A stretch of 64,000 nucleotides of DNA from Lepidodermella squamata (lineage: Eukaryota > Gastrotricha): positions 1,922,001 to 1,986,000 of the forward strand of contig JBLDXI010000002.1 of the NCBI GenBank assembly GCA_047495785.1, written 5' to 3'. The translations under genes were made by a program, and so were the position numbers. Below the pieces are notes generated by a model. The model did no database searches and had not been told where the DNA came from. It was given only the letters and a program-made list of their open reading frames with translations. Shown here piece by piece: positions 22,898-35,168 of the stretch. Within the stretch, counting starts at the first letter, position 1, and each line of letters starts with the position of its first letter.

Positions 22898-23773
22898 GCG
22901 CGGCGTTTTGACTTCTCGGCTCTCGGGTTGCTATTCGGCTGCCGATATCCGTGCCTATCTGCCCCTTATTAACTATGTGGAAAAGGTTCGCGACCTGCCG
23001 GCGAAGGACCCCCACCGCCCACCCACTCGCGTCATCGTATTCAAGACGAAGGAGGCGTATGAAGATGCCCGACTCAATGGGATGCAGTGGCTGAACCGGC
23101 GCGTACGCCCCATGCGGCCACCCGTGCTGCCCGCTAAGTGTCGCAAATGTAGTCGATATGGCCACGTCGCTATCGACTGCCCCCTGGCTCCTCCGTCACT
23201 TGTGGCCGCTGCGGCAAAGCGCACCTCACAGAGGGCTGCGGCGCTACCCCCGAACAAGCGTTTTGTTGCAACTGCCCTGAAGGCGGCTCCCCGAGACATT
23301 TCAGTACCTGGCGCGGCTGCCCTGCTTTCAAAGCTGCGCAGTCGGCCGAAGTCGCGTCCCGCCACGCCCGTGCTGCTGCCAAGAGTGAGAAGATCGCCGC
23401 GGCAGCCAATGTTCACCACGGCCGAGGCCCGCCGTCTCCTGTGACGCCCGGGCGCAGCTATGCTCGCACTGCTGCACCGACGCCGCCGCCGCCGCCTGCT
23501 CACCCATCGGCACCTGTCTCCGGGCAGCACTCGGCTGCTCAGCTCAGTGTGGCCGTTGCCGGCATATCGTCTCTTCTTCAAAAAATCCAGCTACAGCTTC
23601 ATCACCTCTCGGATGCAGTGGCAGCTGATCGCGCCAAACAGGATGGCTGGCGTGAGAAGTTCGAGTCGTCCGTGGCTGATCTGGCGGATGAGGTCTACGA
23701 CCTGCGCTCTAGCGGTAACAACCAGTCAATGAGTGTCGACCGTGAACGCTATCGCTACGACGACGACAACTGA
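22898..23773 (+). pseudogene. LINE A ORF1, zinc-knuckle gag-like protein
   Basis: The first frame holds an RRM-like stretch, then knuckle 1 CRKCSRYGHVAIDC at about 23140-23181. A frame change near 23185 is needed. The next frame gives knuckle 2 CGRCGKAHLTEGC and a third CCNCPEGGSPRHFSTWRGC, an Ala/Lys-rich stretch (EKIAAAANVHH), a proline-rich run and a short coiled region to the stop at 23771. Three knuckles in this order are typical of ORF1 in R1/LOA/Jockey-type elements. Role in the family: RNA binding during retrotransposition. This copy lacks its 5' end. Confidence 0.75.
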
Positions 23774-26700
23774 TATCGTAGTACTAATGGAGTGGAATCT
23801 CCAAGGTGCTAACGGAAAGCCTGTTGAAGTTAGTTACTTGGCTGAAAATGTTGATGCGCTCTTTGTTTTTCTCTCTGAACCCTATTTCTTCCCCCTCTCC
23901 TCTGTCTTTTTCCATCGCTACGCCGTGTTTAGATGTGACAGGGAGCAAGCCCCGGACGATCTGCTGTATCGTGGCTCATGTGGCGGCTCTGCTTTCTTAG
24001 TCCGTGAAGGCGTCACCGTCGTTCGTGAACGTAAGATGCCGCTGTCTGGCCGGAGGCGCAGTGAGTGGCTGCGTATTGATGTCATTCACGACCCTCGTTC
24101 TGCTGTGGTTCGATTGGCTACTGGCTATTGCCCGCCATCCTCCGACTTGGATTTGCGGTTCCCAGAGCAGGAGTTTGAGGAGGCCAACACGTCCCGCACG
24201 CCCTGTGTTTTCGGCGGCGATCTGAACGCTAAGTCTCCTCTGTGGAGTGACGCTGACCACTGAAGTCCACACGGTTATCACCTACATCACATGGTTACCC
24301 GGCTCGGTCTCACCATCCTCAAGTCCGCCCCGACTCACATCGATCTCCGCACTGGCTCTCTCTCGACCCTGGATGTTTGGGTGGTCAATGACGCCGCTTT
24401 ACAGTTTCTTAAAGGGGGAGTTACCGTGGGTGACCGCCTCAGCAGCGACCACTTCAGCACTTCGCTACACCTCGAAATACCCGTGATCAGGGCTCGTCGT
24501 TTGCTGCCTCTTCCCGACCCCACCCCTCGGTTCGATATATCTCGGACCGATCGCCGAGGATTTCAACGGACGCTGTGGGACCTCCTGCCTGCTATTCCTC
24601 TTCCGCAGGTTGGCGACCCTCTGGACCGGCTGCTTGCGTACCGCCGTGCCATCAATGCCGCTATCGTCGAGGCGCGTCGCCTTCATGTACCCCTATGTGA
24701 CCGCAGTGAACTAAAGAAGATTTCCATGTCTGCCGATATGCGCTTGATCCTGAAGCAGAAGCGTGTTCTTGAGCGCGCGATTGGCCCTCATTGTGATCCC
24801 CAGTTGGCAGTAGAGATCAAGCGACTGGACGGCGAGTTTCGAGAAGCTAAGCAACAGCACGAGTTCCGCCGCGACGTTGCGAATCTGCGTATGGTTGAGG
24901 CTCTTTCAGGACAACTTCGGTATCGCGAGGCGTGGGTCCGGTTCCGGCGGCTCGACCGACATCAGCCGCGGCGCTCCAGTGGGCACATGAAACTGGACGG
25001 TGAAACTGTTCTGGCACCGTCCGCTTCGCTTGCTGACGAGTTACTTACCCACTTCGCCGATGACGCCCTACTGCGACCCGGCCGCCGACGACGCCCTGCG
25101 CAAGCGTTGGCTCGAGCTTGAGACCCTGATGGCCACCGATCCTGACCTTCAAAGCAAGGCTACGATTCGTCTGCCAGGCCCTGACGACTTCAGTGTCAGC
25201 ATAGATAATAATAAAGATCGGAAGCTTACGATCCTGCCATAGTGTCAAAATTTTAGGGTGCAAAGGTCACCATGTGCAAAGCCACATTTTTGTGCGTTTT
25301 ATTTGAGCCATGTGCGCCTATCTAAATGCATGTAAAATCGACCCATTTTTAAATCGATTTTTTGAACAACGTCATTTTTGTAATTTATTGGTAACTTGTG
25401 CGCTGGAACAACTTTTTCCGCTCTTTCAAACGAGACCAGGCTCGACTTCCTAGGACCTTTGCAAGGCCATCTATATATTCGCAAAGTAGGTCGCAAAATC
25501 CCGAAGATCAAAATTTGTCGATTATGTCGGGGCGGAAAAAATTGTTAAAATTTGATCAGAAAATGTCAGAAAAAATATTTTCTTTATCAGGATGGACTAA
25601 GCTATCGAAATATATAACTTTTATCCCCGTCCGATTTTTTGGGAGTTTTCCAGTAATTGCGGGGAAATTGTTGTAAGATTGCTCAATTAAGAGTTTTATT
25701 CAATTTTCAACTCAAATAAATCCCAGTTTTCAATGTATTAGACCACAAGCCAATCAGCATCCTCGAAGAAGATTATTTTACCTTTCTTAATGCCGATATG
25801 ATCGCCCTTAGACTCTATGACGCGTCACCAGTGGTACTTGAAAGCGAGCGCCGAATATACGCTAAAAATCAGGCCGCCTAAGTTGTTAAGCGTCAAAACG
25901 CACTGTAGCAGGTGTTCGATCGGTTTATAACTTATAATTGCTTTGAATTGCAATTTAAGACGCAAGTGGTATAGGCTGAAAATGCAGCAAGTTTTGACTA
26001 CAGGCCAGCCGAGCTTGGTTCCCTGGTGTTGCGTAAACAAGCGCGCTTGTACCTATGATTGGGAGGCATATTCACTCATTTAGCGCGTATTCTCTTTTAT
26101 TTTATTTAACTTATAAATAAGGCGTTGAACGCGATAGGAATGGTGAAGTATGATTTCATCGCAAAATATTGTAAATAAACGTATACTTTTGGTGAGCATC
26201 AATATTTTTCTCACCGCGCTGTTCGCTCGTCTTCGCTTTCGTTTCACGCGTGATTTTCACGAAAAATCTTAAAAATTCGTGAAATTCGATTTCATGGATT
26301 CATTCTTAATTAATTAATTGTAGCATGGGAATTTTGAGCATACAGTAGCTTAATACCCCGAATAAAAAGAGATCGACAAGTATAAGGATGCGGACTGCGG
26401 AAAACCGGAATGGAATGGAATATCCTAGGAATTGATTATTCGTATATAATTCCTTTTTATGGGCTCGTTATCTCCCGTTTGGTGTCACAGCCAAGCCAGG
26501 AGATAATTTCTTATGATTGCTGAGATCTACAGTCGCACAGGAAAGCAAAATCATTTCAAAGCACTAATTTCGACGTGCCCATGCAAAACCTAGAAAATTC
26601 CCAAAAATCGGACGGGAATAAAAGTTACATATTTCGATAGCTTAGCCCATCCTGGTGAAGAAAATATTTTTTCTGGAATTTCCTGATCAAGTTTTAACAA

Positions 26701-27341
26701 TTTTTTCCGCCCCGACATAATCGACAAATTTTGATCTTCGGGATTTTTGTAGCTACTTTGCGAATATCTAGATGGCCTTGTAAAGGTCCCAGGATGACGA
26801 GCCTAGTCTCGTTCGAAAGAGCGCTAAACGTTGTACTAGGATAGAAATTATGAAAAAATCAGAAAAATGACGTTTTTCAAAAAATCGATTTAAAAATGGG
26901 TCGATTTTACATGCATTTAGCTAGGCGCACATGGCTCAAATAAAACGCACAAAAATGTGGCTTTGCACATGGTGACCTTTGCACCCTAAAATTTTGACAC
27001 TATGGCAGGATCGTATGCTTCCGATCTTTATTATTATCTATGAGTGTCAGCCAACGCATGCTTGCTCAAGAGATCGACCGTCTGCAACCATTTAAGGCTC
27101 CAGGGATCGATGGCGTGGGTAATGTCTATTACAAGTGGGGTGGCGTTCCGTTACAGGCTCACTTTCGGCGCCTCTACAATATGTGTCTCGGTAGCCAATT
27201 CGCCCTGCCCGATTGGAAAGAGGCGGTTGTTGTCGCTGTTCCCAAGCCGGGTAAGACGTCTGACGCCGTTAGCTCTCAACGCCCGATTTCGCTATTGCCT
27301 TCTGATGGTAAGATATTGGAGGCGATCGTCAATAGAATCGG
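23733..27341 (+). pseudogene. LINE A ORF2: endonuclease and partial RT
   Basis: Overlaps the end of ORF1 by about 40 bases. EEP endonuclease motifs: MEWNLQGANGK, FLSEPYFF, ATGYCPPSSDLDLRFPEQ and FGGDLNAKSPLWSD. An in-frame stop lies at 24261, then DVWVVNDAA and VGDRLSSDHFSTSLHLEIP. A frame change occurs near 25075. RT begins QEIDRLQPFKAPGIDGV, then LPDWKEAVVVAVPKPGK and QRPISLLPSDGKILEAIVN, ending abruptly near 27341. Removing the foldback element and one 8-bp duplication rejoins the frame exactly at ...DDFSVS/QRM.... Inactive. Confidence 0.85.
25200..27042. mobile_element. 1.84-kb foldback element with 8-bp TSD
   Basis: Arms of about 430 bp are diverged inverted repeats (25200-25640 and 26590-27042), ends CATAGATAATAATAAAGATC and its complement. 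Target duplication AGTGTCAG (25192-25199; 27043-27050). It interrupts LINE A in frame. The ~950-bp centre has no supported gene. Shares the terminal CATAGATAA and TSD length with the 777-bp element, but the arms are otherwise different, so it is a separate subfamily. Confidence 0.9.
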
Positions 27342-28444
27342 TAATATTTTGACAGGTTGCATAATTTGGCCTTTGGACAACTCAAATTTCAGTCGGTATT
27401 TAGGGTCATAATGTTTCGATCGGTTAATTTTTCAATTTTTGAAATAGAAAATAAGCAGGAAATATTGGCAAATAGGCGCTTTAAGCCTATGAAGTTAAGA
27501 CATTTCAGCCGGGTCAAATCAGCCTGATGTGAAGCGCTTAGTCAAACCCGTAGAAACATGTCATTTTTCAGACTACAATGTGGAAAAACCTTTCACGCAA
27601 TATGAAGTTTTTCTTTTTGGCGACATTTTCGCAGGTGACAAATAAGCAATGCAGCCACACTTATTATAATGTTATCACTATAGTCCGAATCTTCACTGAC
27701 GGCATCGCTTGCATCAATTCCACCTAATTCCCAGTTATTTCAGCCCCGTAAAATCAGTCCACGATGTTAAGGAGGAAATAATTTGTGGACGCTAAAATTA
27801 ATTAATCTTTTGCAAAAGTGTTCGTTCATTCAAGGACATTTCAGCTGGCAACAATGAAGCAATTTAGCCGAAATTTTCATCAAAATTTGATCCGAATTTG
27901 TATTAAAACTGAGCTCGCATTTCGACTGTCAATAAGGCTGATCGGTCCCTTGCTGTTATGTCGCTAGCGCAAATGTCGCCGAATACCGATTACGCACTAT
28001 TTCGCACTCGTACTATTCTCAATTACGAGTCACATAATTTGTCACATAATCGCATCATATAAAAAAAAATGCCTGCGGTTTTGTCCCCTGCTGAAATGTC
28101 GCACGCCCATGAATTAATAGGTTTGCTGCTTGGTATAATGAATCATCAAGCATGACTTGGAGAAAATTAACAAAAAATTAGGTCATTTTCTTTTTTGCCG
28201 TCGCTGGGCTGGGTCTTGATTCGTAGGAATTAGAAAAAATCGCTCCAAGAATGACTCGGCGAGTGGTTGGTAATTTCGGGCAAAAAACATGTTTAATGAA
28301 TGAAACGCCACTTGATTTTGTTAGTAGCTTCAACGATAAACCGAGTAAAGAAATGCGTTCTTGTTGAGCTAATAATTTCAACAAAAATAATGAAATGGTC
28401 TGTTTATCGCTTGTTTTGTTAATAATTTCATCTCTGTTGGAGAT
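27342..28444. other. Unassigned region, possibly an insertion in LINE A
   Basis: AT-rich, no convincing coding. The word CATTTCAGC or its complement GCTGAAATG recurs (near 27510, 27838, 28087), with related TATTTCAGCCCCG near 27740. The flanking GC-rich patch at 28445 could be the other side of a broken retrotransposon. No terminal inverted repeat or target duplication found by eye. Confidence 0.35.
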
Positions 28445-28690
28445 AAAGAAACGTACCCCATGACCGTTAAACCTTACGCAGCCGATAATTTCGCTCATTT
28501 GCCTCCCAATAGTGTAGTCCGTGCACTGTCTAAGACAAGCGCGTGTCCCCGTTGTGCCGGCGCCTTATTTGTCATGTCTGTTTGTTGTTGGTTTTATTTT
28601 GCTTTTAAATTTATTAACTGTACATGTCGGATAAGGACAATAAAAAATATGTTCGTTCGTTTTCGTTCGTATATCTTCTTATATGCTGTC
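28445..28690 (+). other. Possible LINE 3' tail
   Basis: GC-richer stretch (ACCGTTAAACCTTACGCAGC, then CCGTTGTGCCGGCGCC) ending in TTTTATTTTGC and GGACAATAAAAAATATG, which could be a polyadenylation region of the retrotransposon whose 5' part lies at 22898-27341. The frame through it has no domain I recognise. Confidence 0.35.
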
Positions 28691-29028
28691 TTTTTCTGAT
28701 TTATTATACCTTGTATTGTAAACCGAAAGGTGGGAGGAGTGTGGCGAAGCCACTTGTTGATTAAATGTTTTGAAATTGGCGGTCGACCTTCACCGAACCG
28801 GATAAACTACTTGGAATGTGAATGTAGCGCCAAATGGCGGATTATGATTGGCCGAACACCCGTATAAATATGGTTTGTAAATAATATGTAAGATATCTGA
28901 GAGAATACTGGCAACAACAGACCACGTGATATGAACACTCTCTAGTGGTCCTCTTGCCACAATGAAAAAGGAGAAAAAATAAAAAATCAGAATGAAAACA
29001 TTTATTTTCATCAGATATAGACCAAAAT
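28691..29028. other. 3' flank of kinase-ankyrin copy 1, no gene seen
   Basis: Non-coding; presumed 3' UTR and terminator of the minus-strand gene. AAATAAATG-type A-rich words on the minus strand lie close to the stop, but I cannot pick one poly(A) site with confidence. Confidence 0.4.
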
Positions 29029-32000
29029 TTACAAAATTGCACCGGCCGCTAAGAGAAACTCCACCGTTTTCTGTTTGTCTTCATCCGACACATCGTCATC
29101 GCAATTCTGGGCTATTAGCAAAGCTGTCCAGCCCGTCGACGGCACTCTGTAATTGACATCAGCGCCGAGCTCACGAATCAGCAAGTCAACAACAGCATGG
29201 CGACCTTTGAAGGATGCAGCCATTAGAACAGAACGCCATTTTTCAGATGAAGGATCAAACGAGTTCCCCAGTTTCGCCGCTATTTTAGGTGCAAAGTCCA
29301 AAGCATTGATATCTGCTGGAAACTGCGAAGTTAGAAGTCTCACAATATCGACGTGGCTCGAGTAAGCGGCAACGTGTAGAGGCGTAGTTCCATCTTCATT
29401 TTCTACATTAACCTGGCAGTTGTAATCCCCTGCAAGCATTCGGAAAATTTCCGTGCTTCCATTTTGAGCAGCGACGTGCAACGGCGTCGATCCTTTCTTG
29501 GTGGTGGCATTAACGTTGCATTTTAATTCCGCAAGCGTTTTGACGAATTCCGCGTGTCCATTATGAGCAGCAATGTGCAGCGGTGTCCAGCCATCCTCAT
29601 CAGAGTCATTGATATGGCAGTTGTACTCCCCTGCAAGCATTCGGAAAATTTCCGTGCTTCCATTTTGAGCAGCGACGTGCAACGGCGTCGAGCCTTTCTT
29701 GGTGGTGGCATTAACGTTGCATTTTAATTCTGCAAGCGTTTTGACGACTTCCGTGTGTCCATTCAAAGTAGCCATGTGCAGCGGTGTCCAGCCATCCTTT
29801 CTAGAGGTATTAACGTCGCAGCTGAACTCTCCTGCAAGCATTCTGACGACTTCCGCGTGTCCATTTAGAGCAGCGTGGTGCAAAGGTGTATCGCCATCTT
29901 TCCCAGAGGCATTAACGTCGCAGTTGATCTCTCCTACCAGCATTCGGACGATTTCTGCATGTCCCATCTGAGCAGCAATATGTAACGTCGTCCAGGTATT
30001 CTTAATGGCGGCATTAACATTGCAGTTGCCAGCAAGCATTTTAACGATTTCCGCGTGTCCATTAAGAGCAGCCATGTGCAAAGGTGTATGATCATGTCTA
30101 TCAGAGGCATTAACGTCGCAGTTGAAGTCTTCTGCAAGCATTCTGACGATTTCCGCGTGTCCTTGTAGAGCAGCAATGTGCAAAGGGGTGTAGCTATTCT
30201 CTGTTGCGGGATTGAAATGGCAGTGGAATTCGCCTGCTAGCATTTTTACGATTTCTGCATGTCCTTTTTGGGCAGCGATATGCAACGGCGTTAAGCCATT
30301 ATTACCGGAGGCATTAACGTCGCAGGTGAACTCTCCTGCAAGCATTCTAACGACCTCCGCGTGACCATACACAGCAGCCATGTGCAAAGGTGTCCAGCCA
30401 GCCTCATTGGAGGCATTCACGTCGCAGTTGAACTCTGCCGCAAGCATTATTCTGACGATTTCTGCGTGTCCATTCATAGCAGCGATGTGCAAAGGTCTAT
30501 GGCCATCTTTATTGGAGGCATTCACGTCGCAGTTGAACTCTCCAGTAAGCATGTTGACAATTTCCGCATGAACATTTTCAGCGGCCATGTGCAAAGGTGT
30601 AAGGCCATCTTTATTGCAGGCATTAACGTCGCAGTCGAATTCTCCTGCAAGCATTCTGACGATTTCCGCGTGTCCTTGTAGAGCAGCAATGTGCAAAGGC
30701 GTATTGCAATCCTTCCCAGAGGCATTTACGTTGCAGTTGATCTGTTCTGCAAGCAATCTGACGACATCCGCGCGTCCAATCTGAGCAGCGATGTGCAACG
30801 GTGTCCAGCCATTCCTTCCAGAGGCATTAACGTCGCACTTGAACTCTCCTGCAAGCACTTTGACGATATCAGCCTGTCCATTTAGGGCAGCCATGTGCAA
30901 AGGTGTATGACCTTTTTTATCGGAGGCATTAACGTCGCACTTGAACTCTCCTGCAAGCATTCTGAAGATTTCCGCTTGTCCTTGTAGAGCAGCAATGTGC
31001 AAAGGTGTCCAGCCATTCTCATCAGAGGCATTGCTATGGCTGTTGAACTCTCCTGCAAGCATTCTGACGACTTTCTCGTGTCCATTCTTAGCAGCGATAT
31101 GCAGCGGTGTCCAGCCATCCTTTCCAGTGGCATTAACCTCGCACTTGAACTCTCCTGCAAGCACTTTGACGATTTCCGCGTGTCCATTTAGAGCAGAGAC
31201 GTGCAAAGGTGTATAACCATCCTTCCCAGAGGCATTTACGTCGCAGTCTGAAATTCTTGCTAGCATTTCAATTACATCCAGGCTGCCTTTCAGGGCAGCG
31301 AGATGCAATGGTGTTAATCCTGCCACAGTTCTTGTGTTCACTTTGATGTATTCGTTTGCGAGCAGTTTAACCACTTCGGCCTGGCCCTCCAAAGCTGCGA
31401 CATGCAATAAAGTCACGCCGCGTTCATCCTGCTTTTGCACGTTAGCCTTCATCGCACCCGCTAGTAGTCCAACAACCTTGGCGTGGCCGTTTTTGACTGC
31501 CGCCCAAATTGGGGTCTCATCATTGTTTGCCGCAGTATCGATGCTCACTTGAGATACCGTTCCCAGGGTTTCGACCGTACGCAGATTGCCGTTATTCGCA
31601 GCTACATATATGGGCGTTCTCCCCAATAGGTCCTTAGACAGCGGATTAGCATTGAACCTCTTTACCAATTGCTTTGCAATCTCATCATGTCCTTCTTGGG
31701 CAGCTAGAAACAACGGGGTCACGCCTTCGAAGTTTTCGCAGTTAACGTTAATTTTCACAGCTGGGGTTGATAACAGCGATTCGATTTCTTCGATTTTGTT
31801 CAGTCTGATAAGGCGAAAAAGCAACTATAAATACAATGATAGCAAGCTCAAGGAAGAATTCGCCTTACCTTTTCTCCTGCGCTCAGGTCCGGAATAGCAA
31901 GATTTCCATCGGAAGCTGTTTTCATTAGCTGATTGGCGATTTGGTCTTCTGTTAACAAATTATCCGTTGCGTTAAGCAAAGCTAGTGGAGAGACGCGCCT

Positions 32001-34914
32001 CGTGCTGATTTTTTCACGAATCATCCCCATGATCGCGTTTCGGAATTTAAATGAATAACCGCGGGAATCGTCAAAGTCTTTCGGATGATTACTGAATGAG
32101 TAAGAGGGTCAATCGAAGGACGGCTTAGTGATTGAAACTTACAAAATGATTGCCAAAGTAGAGTCAAACTGAAAATTTTATTTTGTATGTAGAGCTTTGT
32201 TTCCAGCCAGAAGAAATAGCTTACAGGCATGAAGGAATTAGCCAACTCGAACAAAGTGACACCCAAAGACCACCAGTCGCTCGCGTTCGAGTGATCTTTC
32301 TTCGCGAATAGTTCAGGAGCTTTGTAAAGCTGATAACTGAGTCCGAATTTTCCAACTGGTTGCTGCTTGCTTCTATGTGAGAATTTGTACATGGCACATC
32401 ACCTCAAATACGTGTTCAAAAACGATCCTACCTTTCGTAAACTTTCGCCAGCCCGAACCCTCCAAGTTTGACAGAGGCGCTGTTATGGAGAAAAATATTC
32501 TTGGGTTCTATTGCGCGATGCAGGATACCGCTTGCGTGCAGCTTTTCCACCGCAAAAGCAAGCTGTCGTGACCATTCCATCAACAGACTTTCGGGAATAG
32601 ATCCAGCCGATTTTTCCTTATAATCATCCAAATTTCCATCCGAACAGTATTCCATTACCAAATGATAAATCGCACCTGCAGAGCCATGCTCTTCAAACAA
32701 TGAAAAAAAGAAATATAAAAATGAAGACAAACATGGCTTTTGACCAATTTTGAGTTGTTTGTCTTGATTAAGGTGGCAGATAATGATTTGTAGTGTGATT
32801 TCACATGGAACGGAGAATATAGACACAACTTACGCACTCAAAGCACAGTATTACGATAAACGAAAAGTGCATCCGACTCACCCTCAAATGATCCGAAAAC
32901 CGATAGGATGTTAGGGTGCAACAAATTCACGAGTTTAAGATTCTATATGTTAAAACCTCTTTTTACATGCATTTTTGATAAAAAAAAAACGGGGCTTTAC
33001 CTCGTCTCGGCTTAGCTTGATTAGTCGTTCTGCAAAATTAGGATCGCTGTCATAACTACGAGGAATTAGGCTTAGTTTGAAAGCCTTGACAACATAACGG
33101 GTCACGTCTTTGTATCGCTTGCATTGCATTGTCGAGCCGAAGATACCTCTTCCGAGAGTCTTTTCACGCTTGAACTCGTGGATTGAGGAAAACATTAACT
33201 TCTTTGCTTCTGCTACGGGCGCTTCGGTCTTCACTTGTCTAATGAAATGACTGCCCAGCAGATCAGCAGCCATAGCTCGTTCAGAAGGGTCTTTAACGAG
33301 CATCGAGAAAGCAAAGTAATGGTATTCTTCTGAATAGGATCGGTCTTGGTCGAAGGGTTTCGGTTCACTCCTAAGAAATGATAACGATTATTTATGACAA
33401 GATTTATGAAACGTTCGATTTTAGCGGTAATCTTATTGTGATATAAGGGGACCGAAATGTCCGATGCGACACTCCAAACTTACCCTGTGATGTCACCTGG
33501 GCAATCAAACTGAAAACAGTTAAACTTCGTTCAAGAGAGCAATCGCAATAGTGCTGACTTACTGGCAAGTAGAAGTTCGCTAGTTCGAAGAAAGTAACCC
33601 CGAGTGACCACCAGTCGCTAGCCTGAGAATTTGGCACATTATGAAACGTTTCAGGTGCCCTGTACAATGATGTGCCAAGACCAATTAGTGAGATACTCGC
33701 TGAACTGCGATATGAAGTTAAAGCTCCTCAGATACTCTTATTGCATAAAAGCTTACTCGCTTGTAGGGGGTCTAGCCAGACCAAAGTCGCCAAGTTTGAC
33801 AGTTTTCTCATCGTCGCACAAAAATATGTTCTTCGGCTTGATGTCGCGATGCAGTACGCCGAGGCTGTGAACCTTTTTGACAGCCGACACCAATTGACAA
33901 GCCCAGTTATGCAAGAGGCACTCGGGTATTATCGCCTGGGCATCTTTTTTTCGCCTAATGTAGCCTGACAAATCGCCGTGCGAACAATGCTCCGTCACCA
34001 TGTAATATATTTGATTCCCAGTCTGCCAATGGTCGAGCGTTTCAATCGGCTCCTTCAGCGGTTCTGCATGAGCAAATATAACGTAAATAGTGATCTATTG
34101 TGTCTTCTAATACTGTCTACCAATTTTACAAAAAAACAAATGCCTTCTACACAGGTTTTGCGCTTTACTTCGGTCCTGCTTCATATATATAGGGTGTCCC
34201 ATAAGTAACGCAAGCAAAAAAAAATAAACGGAAAGGGAACAGAAACTCAAAATGAGAGACGAACTCACGTCTCACGATCTCACGGCCAGAAAATGTTTAG
34301 AAAAATTCGAAACATCACGAGAATAGTAATCAAGTATGTGGCATGTTGATGGGATTGAAAACGTCCGGAGAAATTTGGTCCAACCGGGTAAAATACCGAA
34401 AATTACCAGTTACCATCGGGGTGTGCAAGGCGTGATTCATTCATGTAACAAGTCCGTGCCATGACCCATGGCAAAATTCCTTTCTAACCTGCCCAATCTG
34501 TCATTAGCTTAAATCCCTTTTATGACCTACGACATAAGGCAAGCTTTTCCAATTGATGCCAGCATGTGCCTACCTGTAAATGCACCACGGACAGCGACAA
34601 TGTTGTCATGCTTCAAGCTCTCAAGTAATTTGTGCTGATGAAAAATATCAAAATAAGCAAATGCAATCGAAAAAGCCCAAACGGCTATAAAGCCGTACCT
34701 CGTCGCAGCTCAATTTTATGAGTTTCATTGCGACAGTCGCATCGCCACTTTCTTGTCCGTAAGTCATCAGAATCACGTTCAGGTTGACAGCCTTAACCAC
34801 GTAGTCAGCTAAATCCCCATCTTTCCGCCGGCATAGCCATACAACACCAAAACCTCCTTTTCCCAGTTGTTGAATTCTTTCAAATTCAGATATAGAGGTA
34901 AATTCAGCCGCCAT
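29029..34914 (-). CDS. Kinase-pseudokinase-ankyrin protein, copy 1 (intact)
   Basis: Twelve exons with consistent phases: 34914-34699, 34634-34574, 34063-33757, 33704-33563, 33509-33484, 33370-33001, 32942-32882, 32690-32432, 32372-32225, 32168-32143, 32091-31869, 31824-29029; 1544 codons. Residues about 10-290: Ser/Thr kinase (GKGGFGVVWLC; VVKA lysine; HRDIKPKNIF; DFGLA; APE; SDWWSLGV), NEK-like by eye. Residues about 310-560: second kinase fold with GRGIFGSTM and VVKA, but HRAIEPKNIF and GGFGLA replace HRD and DFG, so it should not phosphorylate. Then a ~55-residue linker and about 26 ankyrin repeats (WTPLHIAAxxGHAEIVKMLAG) to the end. No signal peptide or membrane segment, so cytoplasmic. 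Ankyrins probably recruit partners; substrate unknown. Confidence 0.85.
34192..34425. mobile_element. Copy-1-specific intron insert, mariner-like end
   Basis: Intron 2 of copy 1 departs from copy 2 at this point. It opens AGGGTGTCCCATAAGTAACG, which resembles a Tc1/mariner terminus, but a matching right end is not visible and the homologous copy 2 stretch is also unique. Treated as a partial element with low confidence. Confidence 0.35.
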
Positions 34915-35168
34915 GTTGTGTGTGAATGACGTGTAGCTTCCTGAATGAATCTAAAAACCCGCAACTAAAAACACGCATTGATCACAGCCCTCCTTAAATA
35001 AAGGGAAAGAAGAAGATAGGTAATAATTATGAGCTTTGTGAATGTGGCGTGCTTAGTGAATCTTCAAGAAATTAATCTATTTGGTGAAGGCGTGTAAAGC
35101 TTACACTCTTTTACATAAAAAAGCTTAGATAATGGTAGAGGTTAAGCAGGCTTAAGCTTAACGTCGTA
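34915..35168. other. Upstream region of copy 1
   Basis: Presumed promoter/5' UTR of the minus-strand kinase-ankyrin gene. An imperfect run with AAGCTTA words (GTAAAGCTTACACT, TTAAGCTTAAC) is visible. No TATA box stands out. Confidence 0.35.

Larger units (their letters stand above)
22898..27341 (+). mobile_element. R1/LOA/Jockey-like retrotransposon (LINE A), split
   Basis: A GC-rich non-LTR element, 5'-truncated at about 22898 and lost after RT motif 1-2 at about 27341. Order: gag-like ORF1 with three zinc knuckles, apurinic-type endonuclease, linker, start of RT. A foldback element (25200-27042) interrupts it. Codon composition is much more GC-rich than neighbouring DNA, in line with a separate mobile origin. 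Confidence 0.85.

Noticed and set aside
22973-23581. 202-codon minus-strand frame, Arg-rich
   Set aside because: Antisense of the GC-rich zinc-knuckle ORF1; composition is that of a GC-rich shadow and no domain is present.
28178-28498. 106-codon minus-strand frame
   Set aside because: No recognisable motif, no splice context, AT-driven composition; not enough to call a gene.
29029-31824. CRISPR-like or satellite array
   Set aside because: The ~100-bp periodicity is ankyrin coding sequence with conserved TPLH residues, not direct repeats with spacers.
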